From: Pedobacter duraquae
Lineage (GTDB): Bacteria; Bacteroidota; Bacteroidia; Sphingobacteriales; Sphingobacteriaceae
Length of the DNA stretch: 64,000 nucleotides
Direction: 5' to 3'
Assembly: GCF_004362245.1 (NCBI RefSeq)
Contig: NZ_SNWM01000005.1
Coordinates: 186,001-250,000 of the forward strand
Each line of letters begins with the position of its first letter. Positions within the stretch are counted from its first letter, which is position 1. A program made the translations under genes and the position numbers. The notes below the pieces were generated by a model. The model was not told the DNA's origin. It saw nothing but the letters and a program-made list of their open reading frames with translations, and searched no databases. This document shows positions 16,166 through 25,458 of this stretch, piece by piece.

Positions 16166-17437
16166 TTAACGGGGTTGTAAATCTAATAAAGTCTTATATA
16201 ACTTGATGTGTTGCTCTGCTATTACCTGTTCGGAAAATTGAGTTAATATTGTTCTTCTGGCTTCTTTTTGAATATCAGGTGCATTTTCATCATGGTATAA
16301 CCACTCAATGCCTGTTGCCAGGTCTTCCGCATCTTCATATTCTGCCAGATAACCGTTTTCCAGATGTTTCACCATGTCTGGAATTCCGCCGGTTTTAAAG
16401 GCCACCACCGGTGTTGCGCAAGAGAGGCTCTCCATCACTGTATTGGGCAGATTGTCTTCCAGAGACGGCGTTATAAACACGTCGGCAGCTGAATAACACT
16501 TTGCGAGATGATCATCATTGCTTATTGTTCCCAAAAATGTCGTTTTGAAAGGAAACTCAGGCATGTCGGCGTTGTCTTTGTTGCCAAAGATGATAAGTTC
16601 GATTTTATCTTTATCGATACCCGGGCGACTTGCCAGGTCATTTAGTGCTGCGATGAGATATGGCGTGCCTTTGTGTTTGTCATTTTTAGAAGGCATAAAT
16701 CCACTCATCAAAACAAACTGACCGGGAGCGATCTTAAGTATTTTCTTGGCTTCCGACTTTACATACGGCTTGAATACGTTGGTTTCGATTGTATTTGGTA
16801 TTACCGTTACCTCACGGAATCCCATTAGGCTACTAAACTTCACTGATTTTGACATCCAGTTGCTGGGCGCTACAATATGGCAGTTCAGTTCGTTATATGC
16901 TTCTTTTTTGCGTTTCCAGGTTTTGCGGGAAATGTCGTCTTTCGAACTGTTTTTTAACAGTGGGCAAAAGCCGCATTCTTTATGAAAATTCTCGCAGGCA
17001 TAACGCACATGGCAGCCGCCGGTAAAAGCATTGCTGTCATGAAATGTCCAAACAATGGGTTTCTCCAGCTCATCAAGTTCAGCAAGGAATTTAGGACTGA
17101 GAAATCCGTGATTTATCCAATGGAGATGGATGACGTCTGCTTCTTTTACTGCCGGGTGTTTGATAACAGACTGGCCAAACCATTGCAACGAAAAGGGCGT
17201 TTTTACAGCTTTAACAAACGCTTTTGCCAGATAACGCTCGGCCATGATATTGAATACAGCTTTTGCTTTCTGGAAGGGTGATTTACTGAATGTACCCGTA
17301 GCCGTACTTTCGGAAAACTGAAAGTATACCATCACTTTTGATTCTGCGCCGGCAGCATTCAGTGCATGGTTTAGACGTAGGCAGGCTCTGCCGGCCCCGC
17401 CATTACCTTCATATGTATTTAAGTGAACTACTTTCAA
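16166..17437 (-). CDS. Family 4 glycosyltransferase (TTG start)
   Basis: A GT-B transferase of 423 residues from the chosen start. KVVHLNTYEGNGGAGRA is the glycine-rich N-terminal loop, DVIHLHWINHG and FHDSNAFTGGCHVRY follow, and PSLEDNLPNTVMESLSC is the donor-binding EX7E region. No ATG exists at the N-terminus. I start at a TTG that gives the canonical M-KVVHLN beginning. A longer frame from another TTG at 17509 would add 24 residues not typical of the family. A TAATTTTG box lies five bases before this TTG. It forms a unit with the family 2 transferase gene. Confidence 0.85.
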   Translation of the reverse strand: MKVVHLNTYEGNGGAGRACLRLNHALNAAGAESKVMVYFQFSESTATGTFSKSPFQKAKAVFNIMAERYLAKAFVKAVKTPFSLQWFGQSVIKHPAVKEADVIHLHWINHGFLSPKFLAELDELEKPIVWTFHDSNAFTGGCHVRYACENFHKECGFCPLLKNSSKDDISRKTWKRKKEAYNELNCHIVAPSNWMSKSVKFSSLMGFREVTVIPNTIETNVFKPYVKSEAKKILKIAPGQFVLMSGFMPSKNDKHKGTPYLIAALNDLASRPGIDKDKIELIIFGNKDNADMPEFPFKTTFLGTISNDDHLAKCYSAADVFITPSLEDNLPNTVMESLSCATPVVAFKTGGIPDMVKHLENGYLAEYEDAEDLATGIEWLYHDENAPDIQKEARRTILTQFSEQVIAEQHIKLYKTLLDLQPR

Positions 17438-17442
17438 TGTAT

Positions 17443-17450
17443 CAAAATTA
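17443..17450 (-). promoter_or_regulatory. -7 box directly before the family 4 glycosyltransferase
   Basis: TAATTTTG on the minus strand fits TAnnTTTG and ends five bases before the TTG start, implying a transcript with almost no leader. Confidence 0.45.
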
Positions 17451-17548
17451 CAGATTATTGTTAGCCTTATTAAATTCTTATGTATTTTCGTTCCCTCAGG
17501 AGGATGCAATTTAAGCGAATGCCCTGAAATAACAGTGTTTTTAAAAAT

Positions 17549-18298
17549 ATGGGTAATCTATTAACGGACAGGCAATTTTGGGTAAATTATTGGGAACGGA
17601 AGACTGGCTTGTCTGTCAATATCCCTCCAAACTACCTTTTTCATGATCAGCTTTCGCGGATTATAAAAAACAGAAATGTCAAAACAGCCATAGAATTGGG
17701 TGGATTTCCTGGATATTACGCCGTGTTTTTAAAGAAGTATCTGAAAATTGACGTTACGTTACTTGATTATTTTGTGCATCAGCCTATCACTGATGAATTG
17801 CTGCAAACGAATGGCCTGCAGAGCAAGGATATTAAGATCATAGAAACTGATCTTTTTAGCTATCAGCCAGAACAGAAATACGACCTGGTACTTTCCTGCG
17901 GACTAATTGAGCATTTTAATGATACCGCCGACATCATCAACAGGCATATCTCTTTCCTTAAGCCCGGGGGCACGTTATTTATCACGTTGCCCAATTTTAA
18001 AGCAGTTAATGGCTGGTTCCAGGAAAACTTTGACAGGGAGAATTATGATAAGCATAATATTGATTGCATGGACCCCGGATTGCTGGCAGATATTTGCCGT
18101 AAAGCTGGTCTTGAGGTGAAGCAATCGACCTACTTTGGAAATTTCAGCGTCTGGCTGGAAGACGAAAGTAAAAAGCCTGCTGCTTTACGGCTATTTAAAA
18201 AAATTGTTTGGGTAGCTGGAAAGATGTTTACAAAGATAGTCCCTTTCAATTCGAAGCAACTATCTCCATATATTATTGTTGAGGCTGTAAAATCCTGA
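17549..18298 (+). CDS. SAM-dependent methyltransferase
   Basis: A 249-residue class I methyltransferase. AIELGGFPGYYAV (about residues 51-63) is the SAM-binding motif I, LLDYF the acidic strand 2 end, and LVLSCGLIEHF motif IV with the following FLKPGGTLFITLPN strand. It is divergent from the two-glycosyltransferase unit and lies one base from the rhomboid gene. Its likely job is methylation of a sugar or lipid in glycan assembly. The substrate is unknown. Confidence 0.88.
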   Translation: MGNLLTDRQFWVNYWERKTGLSVNIPPNYLFHDQLSRIIKNRNVKTAIELGGFPGYYAVFLKKYLKIDVTLLDYFVHQPITDELLQTNGLQSKDIKIIETDLFSYQPEQKYDLVLSCGLIEHFNDTADIINRHISFLKPGGTLFITLPNFKAVNGWFQENFDRENYDKHNIDCMDPGLLADICRKAGLEVKQSTYFGNFSVWLEDESKKPAALRLFKKIVWVAGKMFTKIVPFNSKQLSPYIIVEAVKS

Positions 18299-18299
18299 T

Positions 18300-19838
18300 A
18301 TGGGGCTGCGCTGGGGATACTCGCCGAAACTGGAACAGTTTATTCCGCTGGGAGAGTTTCCGGCCGACCGTTATCTTATTATCGCGCGTCAGGCCATTGA
18401 AAACCTGGGTTGGAAGCTAAGCCATATCTCAGCGTCCGGAATTATTGCCTACACTGGATTATCATTGCAGTCGTATAGCGAAGAGATTTCTATTCGGATT
18501 CAGTTCAACTTTGCAGTGTTCAAAAGCGAATGCGTGGGTATTCAACTGTTATTTACTGATTATGGCAAGAACGAGCGCAATGCAGCACAATTTTTCCATG
18601 AATTTGAATATGTAGAATATCATCTTAACGAGGTGTGGGAGCAGCAACTTGAAGCATTCAGGTTACTTAAAGAACATGCAGATGATACTTATTTCGAACG
18701 TTCCCCGTTGGCTGTCAAAAATAAGATCAGAAACATTTTTTATTTGTTTTACCCGCGTAAAGGATACATCATAACGCCCCTTCTTATCGATTTTTGCATC
18801 TTGACTTTCTTTGTCAGTATGGCTGTGTTATCTTATTTTTTTCTTAAAAATCAGCGCCTCAGTATTCCACATGGACGAGGTTATATTACAGGCGACTACG
18901 CGCTCGGAAAGATAGGCGTAAGCTCGAGGCCATTTCTTGCAAAAGGGCAATGGTGGCGTTTGTTCAGCTACCAATTTCTTCATCTTTCAATTTCTCATCT
19001 GTTTTTTAATATGTATGCGCTTGTGTATATCGGACTGATGGTAGAGCCCAGGTTAGGTACGCTGAAAATAATTACTATATTCCTGCTCAGCGGCGTGTGT
19101 GGTGGGATATTAAGTGCGGCATTTCATCCGGTACAAGCTGTTGCAGGTGCTTCAGGATCCATTATGGGCATGTTCGGAGCTTTTATAGCCCTATTGCTCC
19201 TGAAGCCATATGAGCAAAATGCCAATCGGGCATTGTTAATCAGTACAAGCATCGTTGTCGCATACATGCTCTTGCTGAATGGTGCGGGAACAAAAAAGGT
19301 AGATCAGGCTGCGCATTTTGGCGGGGCAATTGCGGGTTTTGTGCTGGCTTATGCCGGCTGCAGGTCTGTGTGGTTCGGTCGCAAGATAAGTTTCATAGCA
19401 AGGTATGGTATAGCACTGAGCCTGCTGGCTGTAATACTGACCAGCTCTTTTGTACTAATGCCCAAAGACCAATCTAAGGAATTCGAAAAACTACAGCGTA
19501 TGTACTTTAACAATTCTGCTGTGTTCAATAAGGTGTACCAGATGCCCTCATCAACACCGAAAGTGAGACGGTTGACAATTGTTTCTGCCGGGGTAGACAG
19601 CTGGTCGGCAAACAAGAAAATAGCTTTGAAAATGGATTCACTTAATCTTGATAAGCGTTCGGAGATGATTGTGGACTATGATAAGCGTATTGCCGAACAG
19701 GGCTATGTGTTGGCCAAACTCATGTATGCACATACAGTATCCGGAGATGATAGCAGACTGCCTGAAATCAGAAAACGTGCAACGGCTTTGAATTCGCTGG
19801 TTACAGAACTACATGTTAAAATGGCTGAAGCTAAGTAA
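18300..19838 (+). CDS. Rhomboid intramembrane serine protease with soluble flanking domains
   Basis: A 512-residue protein. Residues 1-155 are a soluble domain of unknown type. Membrane helices run from about 160 to 375 and carry the rhomboid signatures HLSISHLFFNMYAL, GASGSIMG (catalytic Ser285) and AAHFGGAIAGF (catalytic His339). The last 120 residues are soluble, charged and predicted extracytoplasmic or cytoplasmic depending on helix count. Rhomboids cleave transmembrane segments of other membrane proteins. It follows a methyltransferase gene by one base and ends directly against the stop of the opposing gene. Its placement inside a glycan cluster is unusual. Confidence 0.9.
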   Translation: MGLRWGYSPKLEQFIPLGEFPADRYLIIARQAIENLGWKLSHISASGIIAYTGLSLQSYSEEISIRIQFNFAVFKSECVGIQLLFTDYGKNERNAAQFFHEFEYVEYHLNEVWEQQLEAFRLLKEHADDTYFERSPLAVKNKIRNIFYLFYPRKGYIITPLLIDFCILTFFVSMAVLSYFFLKNQRLSIPHGRGYITGDYALGKIGVSSRPFLAKGQWWRLFSYQFLHLSISHLFFNMYALVYIGLMVEPRLGTLKIITIFLLSGVCGGILSAAFHPVQAVAGASGSIMGMFGAFIALLLLKPYEQNANRALLISTSIVVAYMLLLNGAGTKKVDQAAHFGGAIAGFVLAYAGCRSVWFGRKISFIARYGIALSLLAVILTSSFVLMPKDQSKEFEKLQRMYFNNSAVFNKVYQMPSSTPKVRRLTIVSAGVDSWSANKKIALKMDSLNLDKRSEMIVDYDKRIAEQGYVLAKLMYAHTVSGDDSRLPEIRKRATALNSLVTELHVKMAEAK

Positions 19839-20738
19839 CTAGTTCATTTTCTCCTTTACAAAGCGTAGGATACGTTGCCACAACGTTCCTTTTCTATTGG
19901 TAAGGAAATGCTTTATTTGCTCGTACGCATGTCTGTTTTCCTTGATTTCAGAAGGGAATTCCTTAATTGGCTTCGGATTGATAATCACGTTATAAATATC
20001 GTTGATTCCAGAATGTACGCCGCTGCCATCATGGCCAATATTGTTGATCAGCGACTGCGATGGATTTAACGTAAGACCACCCTTTAAAAATATGGAGGCA
20101 TACCAACGGATTGCCCAGGAGTTATTTTTGCCCTTTTTGAAATCCTGCATCTGTTTCCAGAAATTCATGTGGTGTTCGATGCTGAACTCATTTCTTTTCT
20201 GAGCATCAAACTGCTGGATTAGGATGTCAATATCAGGTTCGAAATGAGCCCATGCGCTTTCCCAGGTAGCCCAACCCCAGCTGGTTGCTGCACGATAAAA
20301 GAAACTGTCGGGCAAGGTTGAATCCTGAAGCGGATACATGTAGGCGCCGATATGCATCACCTTTTCTTCCTGCTCATATCTTGTTAAAGCCTCATTGAAA
20401 TAGGTCAGTGTGTGTGGTGAACAAATCAAGTCGTCTTCAAACACAATAACGCGATGGTAGTCTTTAACCAGTTTTGTTACGCCTGCGATTACTGAGTTTG
20501 CCAGCCCCAGATTCTGTTTACTGTTGATGATTTCTACAGACTTAAACCCCTCGATGTCTTTTAATAATTCGCGTACTTCAGCAACGTTTTCTTCATCTGC
20601 CGGTGTTTTAGGGCCATCGGAAAAGACGAACAGGCGACTTTCAGCGGCGAGCTCATTCTGCTGCAAAAATTTTAGCGTCCGCTCTGTATGTTGCGGTCTG
20701 TTATATACAAAAAGGGCGATAGGGGCGAAACGTTGCAT
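19839..20738 (-). CDS. Glycosyltransferase (GT-A, family 2-like)
   Basis: A 299-residue transferase. PIALFVYNRPQHTERTLKFL is the N-terminal nucleotide-binding strand, FVFSDGPK the second, NLGLANSV the loop, and VIVFEDDL the metal-binding acidic motif. AATSWGWATWESAW is a signature shared by a family of Bacteroidota and enterobacterial transferases of capsule or LPS loci. It is the last of four minus-strand genes (flippase, two methyltransferases, this gene) with gaps of 2-9 bases or overlaps. It converges with the rhomboid gene with no spacer. Confidence 0.88.
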   Translation of the reverse strand: MQRFAPIALFVYNRPQHTERTLKFLQQNELAAESRLFVFSDGPKTPADEENVAEVRELLKDIEGFKSVEIINSKQNLGLANSVIAGVTKLVKDYHRVIVFEDDLICSPHTLTYFNEALTRYEQEEKVMHIGAYMYPLQDSTLPDSFFYRAATSWGWATWESAWAHFEPDIDILIQQFDAQKRNEFSIEHHMNFWKQMQDFKKGKNNSWAIRWYASIFLKGGLTLNPSQSLINNIGHDGSGVHSGINDIYNVIINPKPIKEFPSEIKENRHAYEQIKHFLTNRKGTLWQRILRFVKEKMN

Positions 20739-20740
20739 TG

Positions 20741-21502
20741 TTAAAATATTTGCAGATCCTGACTGGACCTTTTAGTCAGAACGGTATAAGCATTAGCAAA
20801 TTGTTCCTTTCTTTTGTTTCCCAGGATCTGACTTAATGTTTGTTTAACCCGGTATTCCATTTCAATCTTAAACTGGCGAAGCAATGTCTTTTTGCGCTTC
20901 ATATTTTTGAATTGATTGAATCTTATGGCTTCGGTTCCTGTTAAGGATGTTTTATCTGCTATAATCTCCATCCCCTCACTTTGCAAAAGGAATCTGAGCG
21001 ACGTTGGCGTGTACATATTAATATGTCCGTAATCCAGGAAATGCTTCATACGCTTGTCAACACCAAAGCGATAGTCGAGGGGGACTTCAATCACAATGTT
21101 TTTCGCGACCCTTTTAAGCTCTCGAAGTAAAATTCTTTCATGTTCAACGTGTTCCAGTACATGCGCAAGGATAACAAGGTCGAAACTCTGATCCGGATAA
21201 GGAATTTTATATCCGTCAAAACTGTTCACTTCTTTAAGTTTATTCAGGTTTCTGGATTCGATAACTTTAACCCCGGATTCTGAAATTTCCAATGCATACA
21301 GTTCTTTTCCGAAATTCCATTCTTCTAGAAAATGTAGAATACTGCCATCTCCCGCACCTACTTCCAGGATTTTATCCGGACTTATATCCTTGCAAACATC
21401 AACTATATTCTGTGCTTTGGCTTTTGCACCCAGCATTCTCCAGGCAACATCATTTTGCTCATAGAACTGGTCGTAAGCAGATTTTACATTTGTACTGAGC
21501 AT
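20741..21502 (-). CDS. SAM-dependent methyltransferase
   Basis: A 253-residue class I methyltransferase. ILEVGAGDGSIL is motif I, YALEIS the strand 2 end, FDLVILAHVLEHVEH motif IV, and the NMYTPTSLRFLL segment is typical of methyltransferases from sugar and polysaccharide loci. It is the third gene of the minus-strand glycan operon. The substrate is unknown, but probably a glycan or its nucleotide-sugar precursor. Confidence 0.88.
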   Translation of the reverse strand: MLSTNVKSAYDQFYEQNDVAWRMLGAKAKAQNIVDVCKDISPDKILEVGAGDGSILHFLEEWNFGKELYALEISESGVKVIESRNLNKLKEVNSFDGYKIPYPDQSFDLVILAHVLEHVEHERILLRELKRVAKNIVIEVPLDYRFGVDKRMKHFLDYGHINMYTPTSLRFLLQSEGMEIIADKTSLTGTEAIRFNQFKNMKRKKTLLRQFKIEMEYRVKQTLSQILGNKRKEQFANAYTVLTKRSSQDLQIF

Positions 21503-21511
21503 GTTGATCTA

Positions 21512-22159
21512 TTATATTCCGAGACAATTGTCTGGTTTGTAAAACACTGATGTTGATTTTAAATAGAAGAGACCCGGGGAAATACCACTGAAAGATAACT
21601 CTTTGAAGCCTTGTTTGCTCAGGAACACACGGGCGTCGTTATAGAATTCGCGTTCGGAATCATCCAGTACCACAACGCCTTTATCCGTTAACGCGTCCAC
21701 ACTGTGGATACAGCAATTGATCCGGTCTCTGCCATCTACGATAATAATATCATATTTAGCACCAGTCAATACTGCTTTCCTTGCATATTCACCATCTTTC
21801 TCAAGTTTTGTAAACAGCATTTCTGCATTTGCCGGCTTGGTATCTACGATTTTATTGTACCAATCCTGATCGTGTTCTACGGATACTACTTTTTCCACTC
21901 TTTTTGCGTAAAAGATAGTAGAACTTCCCGATCCATATTCGAAGATGCTAAGTTCTTTTGTCAACCTTCCCTTGATGAAATCAATAAAAGAATACGTTAC
22001 CCAGGGGAGGGCTTCGCCATTTGCGTCTACCGCCTGTTTGTTATCAAATGCTTTAAACCATCCAATATTGGCAAGGTACCCTTTATGTCCGTATGATAGC
22101 AGTGCGTTCAGCCGGTCAGGCTTAGCAATCAGTGTAATTAATGCTTTAAGTTTACTCAA
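21512..22159 (-). CDS. FkbM-like SAM-dependent methyltransferase
   Basis: A 215-residue protein with a methyltransferase-type Rossmann fold. IFEYGSGSSTIFYAKR is the motif I equivalent, VVSVEHDQDWYN strand 2 and YDIIIVDGRDRINC motif IV. Proteins of this shape occur in many polysaccharide and LPS loci. It overlaps the start region of the upstream flippase gene end by 4 bases, so the two are translationally coupled. Methyl transfer is assumed from the fold; activity is unproven. Confidence 0.8.
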   Translation of the reverse strand: MSKLKALITLIAKPDRLNALLSYGHKGYLANIGWFKAFDNKQAVDANGEALPWVTYSFIDFIKGRLTKELSIFEYGSGSSTIFYAKRVEKVVSVEHDQDWYNKIVDTKPANAEMLFTKLEKDGEYARKAVLTGAKYDIIIVDGRDRINCCIHSVDALTDKGVVVLDDSEREFYNDARVFLSKQGFKELSFSGISPGLFYLKSTSVFYKPDNCLGI

Positions 22160-23475
22160 CGTTTTAAGATTTTTTGGAAAATGCTGACCAAAAATAATGA
22201 TTTTAACATCATTATACCTTGTTGCCGCGTTTTGGGGATAAATAAAAGATAAAATGCGCTAACAAAGCAGGCGATTAGGGTAGCTATAGACGCGCCCACT
22301 CCACCATATTGAGGAATAAGCCAGAGATTGAGGAGGATATTGACGAGGGCACCTAAAGCCGTTCGCTGGAAGGATATACTGGTAAAACCTTCGGCGAGCA
22401 AAAATTGTGAACTTGCACTGCCGAGAAAAACAAAGATGCCTGACCAGATATGGATAGATAACATTGCACCTGCTCCATTGTATTTATTCTGATAGATAAG
22501 GTGGATAATATCAGCGCCGAAAAAGCTGATGAAAATTGCTACAGGAAGACTGATGAGCACAAGCAGGTCGTATAAGTTGCCAAGCCGCTTGAAATACCTG
22601 GGAAGGTCTGTTTTGCGCGCATGGATAATGGCAGGAAATACAGAAGTCACAATGGCAACGGGAATAAAATACCAGGCTTCACTTAGCTTTGCTGCCGCAG
22701 AATAAATACCCACTTCTTCACTTCCAACGGGTTTGAGCATCACCTGGTCTATTTTCATGTAAATAGAAACCATCACTGCAGAGAGAATCAGTGGGAATGA
22801 CTTCTGAAGCAATCCTTTTGCCCGCGTTTTGCTGAAAGTCCAGGTGAAGAGCTGGAGTCCTCTCTTTTTATACATTAAAGTTAGGCCAACAGCTAATAAA
22901 ATGCTGTCTAACGTTAAGGCGAATGCAAAATAAATTACAGGCAAGGCCAGCACAACCAGGATTACTTTTACGCCTGCCGAGATGATGATGCAGATGTTTT
23001 GCACCTGTACGACATATTTTGAGGCTACCTGCGACTGGAAGTAGGAGTCGATTACGTTAAAACTTTTGAAGAAGGAGGCGAAGGCAAGGATGAGCACCAC
23101 CCAGGTTAGTGGATTGCCTGGTTTATCAGAATAATGATGAAAAAACAGATAGATCAGTACGGTAAGCGGAATGAGCAGTGCATTTACGCTAAGGCGTAGC
23201 AATAAGGATGTGCCCAAAATTTCGTCTCTCTTTTCGGGCTCACTGATCAATTCCCTGATGATAAAGCTATCAAGTCCAAGTGCACCAACTGCAGCAACAA
23301 TAGTGGTAAAAGCATCAGCGAAGCTCAGGTCGCCAAAAGAATAGGGACCCAGGTAACGTGCAGTTAAAAAGCCTACCACCATGCTCAGAATTTTGCCGAA
23401 CATGAGCCAGCCAGTATTTTTTACATACTTACCAAAAGCTTCCTCGTCAAAACCTTTAATGCCTGGAATTTTCAT
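22156..23475 (-). CDS. Oligosaccharide flippase (Wzx-type, MOP superfamily)
   Basis: A 439-residue multi-spanning membrane protein with about 12-14 hydrophobic segments. It begins with the amphipathic NTGWLMFGKILSMVVGFLTARYLGP motif typical of O-antigen and capsule flippases and has YFLG-type loops through the length. It flips lipid-linked oligosaccharide from the inner to the outer face of the cytoplasmic membrane. It is the first gene of the four-gene glycan operon. No Wzy-type polymerase is visible in the cluster. Confidence 0.92.
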   Translation of the reverse strand: MKIPGIKGFDEEAFGKYVKNTGWLMFGKILSMVVGFLTARYLGPYSFGDLSFADAFTTIVAAVGALGLDSFIIRELISEPEKRDEILGTSLLLRLSVNALLIPLTVLIYLFFHHYSDKPGNPLTWVVLILAFASFFKSFNVIDSYFQSQVASKYVVQVQNICIIISAGVKVILVVLALPVIYFAFALTLDSILLAVGLTLMYKKRGLQLFTWTFSKTRAKGLLQKSFPLILSAVMVSIYMKIDQVMLKPVGSEEVGIYSAAAKLSEAWYFIPVAIVTSVFPAIIHARKTDLPRYFKRLGNLYDLLVLISLPVAIFISFFGADIIHLIYQNKYNGAGAMLSIHIWSGIFVFLGSASSQFLLAEGFTSISFQRTALGALVNILLNLWLIPQYGGVGASIATLIACFVSAFYLLFIPKTRQQGIMMLKSLFLVSIFQKILKR

Positions 23476-23554
23476 GAATTAAATTTGTCCTTTTAGTTTC
23501 TGATCACGCGCAACACTGTAAAACAATATTGCGAGATACCGCAAAGATGTAAAA

Positions 23555-24067
23555 TTAAAAGGTCTTCTCAATCCGCTTTATCTGTTTGAGGTGATGGTTT
23601 AGGTGAATCTCTATGAATCTAAGCCATTGTGGGGCGTTGAGGTATCCCAGTCGCGGATGCCGGGTTTTTAAACTTTGGTCTGCATGAGCAATATTGGGCA
23701 TATGCCTGTCCAGCTCTGTCAGAAACTGATCAATAAAATTATTGGCCTCGATCTTAGAGATAGACTGAACCCGCGGCTCCATTTTTTTAGGTACTTTATA
23801 CCTTGCAGCGGGAGGGAAGGCGCCGTACAATAGAATGAGTTTCACCAGGAAGTGTGTCGGCCTTTTCTCCCCTTTACCATTATAGCTGTTTTCGAGTGCC
23901 ATCAGAGAGAGGAGGCTGGCGTCCCAGATATGCGAGTATACCTGACTATAAGACCAGCCACCGATTGAAGGTGTTTGTTGAAACACTGCATCAGGTATCG
24001 TGCTTAATTTAGCGCGATATGCTTCAGCAATATGTTTCAGGGATCGGTTAAGGCGTTCTGGACTCAT
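23555..24067 (-). CDS. DinB-like four-helix protein
   Basis: A 170-residue helical protein in the DinB/YfiT style. GGWSYSQVYSHIWDAS carries the first metal-ligand histidine, and LRFIEIHLNHHLKQIKRIE the later pair. Members bind a divalent metal and in some cases act as thiol-dependent S-transferases, but most have no known substrate. The gene starts 55 bases after the yjjG stop and may be a loose member of that operon. The family call is moderately sure. Confidence 0.75.
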   Translation of the reverse strand: MSPERLNRSLKHIAEAYRAKLSTIPDAVFQQTPSIGGWSYSQVYSHIWDASLLSLMALENSYNGKGEKRPTHFLVKLILLYGAFPPAARYKVPKKMEPRVQSISKIEANNFIDQFLTELDRHMPNIAHADQSLKTRHPRLGYLNAPQWLRFIEIHLNHHLKQIKRIEKTF

Positions 24068-24122
24068 TCGACAGTGTTAAGTGTGTTTGATATACGTGTA
24101 AACGGGAATCATAGTTCTTTGT

Positions 24123-24812
24123 TTAAAATTGCTCCATGAGTTCCTGTAAATGAAAAATCTGGCGAGGTACATCGGCGGGTTTTTCCAGGCGTAGCGGATT
24201 AAAAAATATGGCTTCCATTCCGAAATTCTGTGCGCCATAGATATCTGCCTCCAGGCTGTCACCAATCATGATGCTTTCTGCAATGTTTGCTTTTGCTTTA
24301 TCCAGGGCATGCTTGAAAATTTTCTGGTCAGGTTTATTTACGCCTACATCTTCAGAAATAATTACGTTCTCGAAATAAGGATTCAGTGCACACAGTTCCA
24401 TCTTGGTGAGTGTCGTTTCTTTAAAACCATTGGAAATGATGTGTAACGTATATTTCTTGCTCAGGTAGTCGAGTACCTCGAGAGCGCCTTCAAAAAGATT
24501 CCGTTTAGTTGGGCTGATCGCCACATAGTCTTCTTCAAACTGATGCGGTACGTGGTCAGGGTGCAGGCCGAGTTGCAGGAATGTTTTGTGGAACCTTTCT
24601 GCGCGCAGTGTCTCTTTGGTGATTTTCCCCAAATGGTAGGCTGCCCATAAAGCATGGTTATTTGCTGTGTAGGTTTCTATAAAGGCTGGCGCCGATGTTA
24701 AACCCAGTTCTTGGAGTTTATAGGCGGTGTATAGCTCTGTTAGTGTTTCTGCTGCATTTTTATCGAAATCCCAGATCGTATGGTCCAGGTCAAAAAAGAT
24801 ATGTTTAGTCAT
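24123..24812 (-). CDS. yjjG: Noncanonical pyrimidine nucleotidase, YjjG family
   Basis: A 229-residue HAD hydrolase. The nucleophile motif is FFDLDHTIWDFDKNA, which is close to YjjG. ISNGFKETTL is motif II, and GVNKPDQKIF plus MIGDSLEADI motifs III and IV. YjjG dephosphorylates noncanonical pyrimidine mononucleotides such as 5-fluoro-dUMP and dUMP, keeping damaged bases out of DNA. It starts one base after the upp stop on the same strand, and this pairing of pyrimidine salvage with pyrimidine house-cleaning makes functional sense. Confidence 0.93.
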   Translation of the reverse strand: MTKHIFFDLDHTIWDFDKNAAETLTELYTAYKLQELGLTSAPAFIETYTANNHALWAAYHLGKITKETLRAERFHKTFLQLGLHPDHVPHQFEEDYVAISPTKRNLFEGALEVLDYLSKKYTLHIISNGFKETTLTKMELCALNPYFENVIISEDVGVNKPDQKIFKHALDKAKANIAESIMIGDSLEADIYGAQNFGMEAIFFNPLRLEKPADVPRQIFHLQELMEQF

Positions 24813-24813
24813 G

Positions 24814-25458
24814 TTATATTTTTACTCCGTAGGCAAGATCTCCGGCGTCCCCTAATCCGGGTACGATGTACGATTTGCTGGTCATTTCTTCGTCGATAGC
24901 GCCAACCCAGATTTTGGCTTTAGGCAAATTTGCCTGTACATGTTTAATGCCTTCGGTACTAGCGATGACGGCTACGATATGAAGTTCTTTAATTTTATAT
25001 TTTGCGAGTAGCTCTTTGCAGCACAGCACCATGCTCAGGCCTGTGGCGAGCATTGGATCACTGATAATTACAGTTTTACCCGTAAGGTCGGGAGTCGAGA
25101 TATATTCAATCTCGATCACGAAATCTCCACTTTTGTGTGTTTTGCGGTATGCTGTGATGAATGTGGATTCGGCTTTGTCGAATACACTTAACATGCCTGC
25201 ATGCAAGGGCAGGCCGGCTCTGAGTATTGTTGCCAGCACAGGCTGGTTGCTAAGTTGCTTTGTATTTGCAATACCAAGCGGGGTTTGGGTTTCGTTATCG
25301 GAATACGGTAGTTCCTTACTGATCTCGTACGCAAAAAAGGCGCCTACCCGTTCCAGGTTGGTGCGGAATCTCAGTGCATCTTTCTGAATATTGATATCAC
25401 GGAGTTCCGAGATAAAAACATTGGCAATTGAATTGGTCTTACTGAGGTTGAAAATCAT
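24814..25458 (-). CDS. upp: Uracil phosphoribosyltransferase
   Basis: A 214-residue protein. It makes UMP from uracil and PRPP. ATILRAGLPLHAGM is the conserved N-terminal substrate loop, and ISDPMLATGLSM the PRPP-binding motif. The C-terminal GLGDAGDLAYGVK binds uracil. It overlaps the end of the upstream deacetylase-like gene by 20 bases, and yjjG follows at one base. Confidence 0.97.
   Translation of the reverse strand: MIFNLSKTNSIANVFISELRDINIQKDALRFRTNLERVGAFFAYEISKELPYSDNETQTPLGIANTKQLSNQPVLATILRAGLPLHAGMLSVFDKAESTFITAYRKTHKSGDFVIEIEYISTPDLTGKTVIISDPMLATGLSMVLCCKELLAKYKIKELHIVAVIASTEGIKHVQANLPKAKIWVGAIDEEMTSKSYIVPGLGDAGDLAYGVKI

Noticed and set aside
17438..17509. Longer family 4 glycosyltransferase start from TTG
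   Set aside because: The added 24 residues precede the conserved first strand and include no family sequence.
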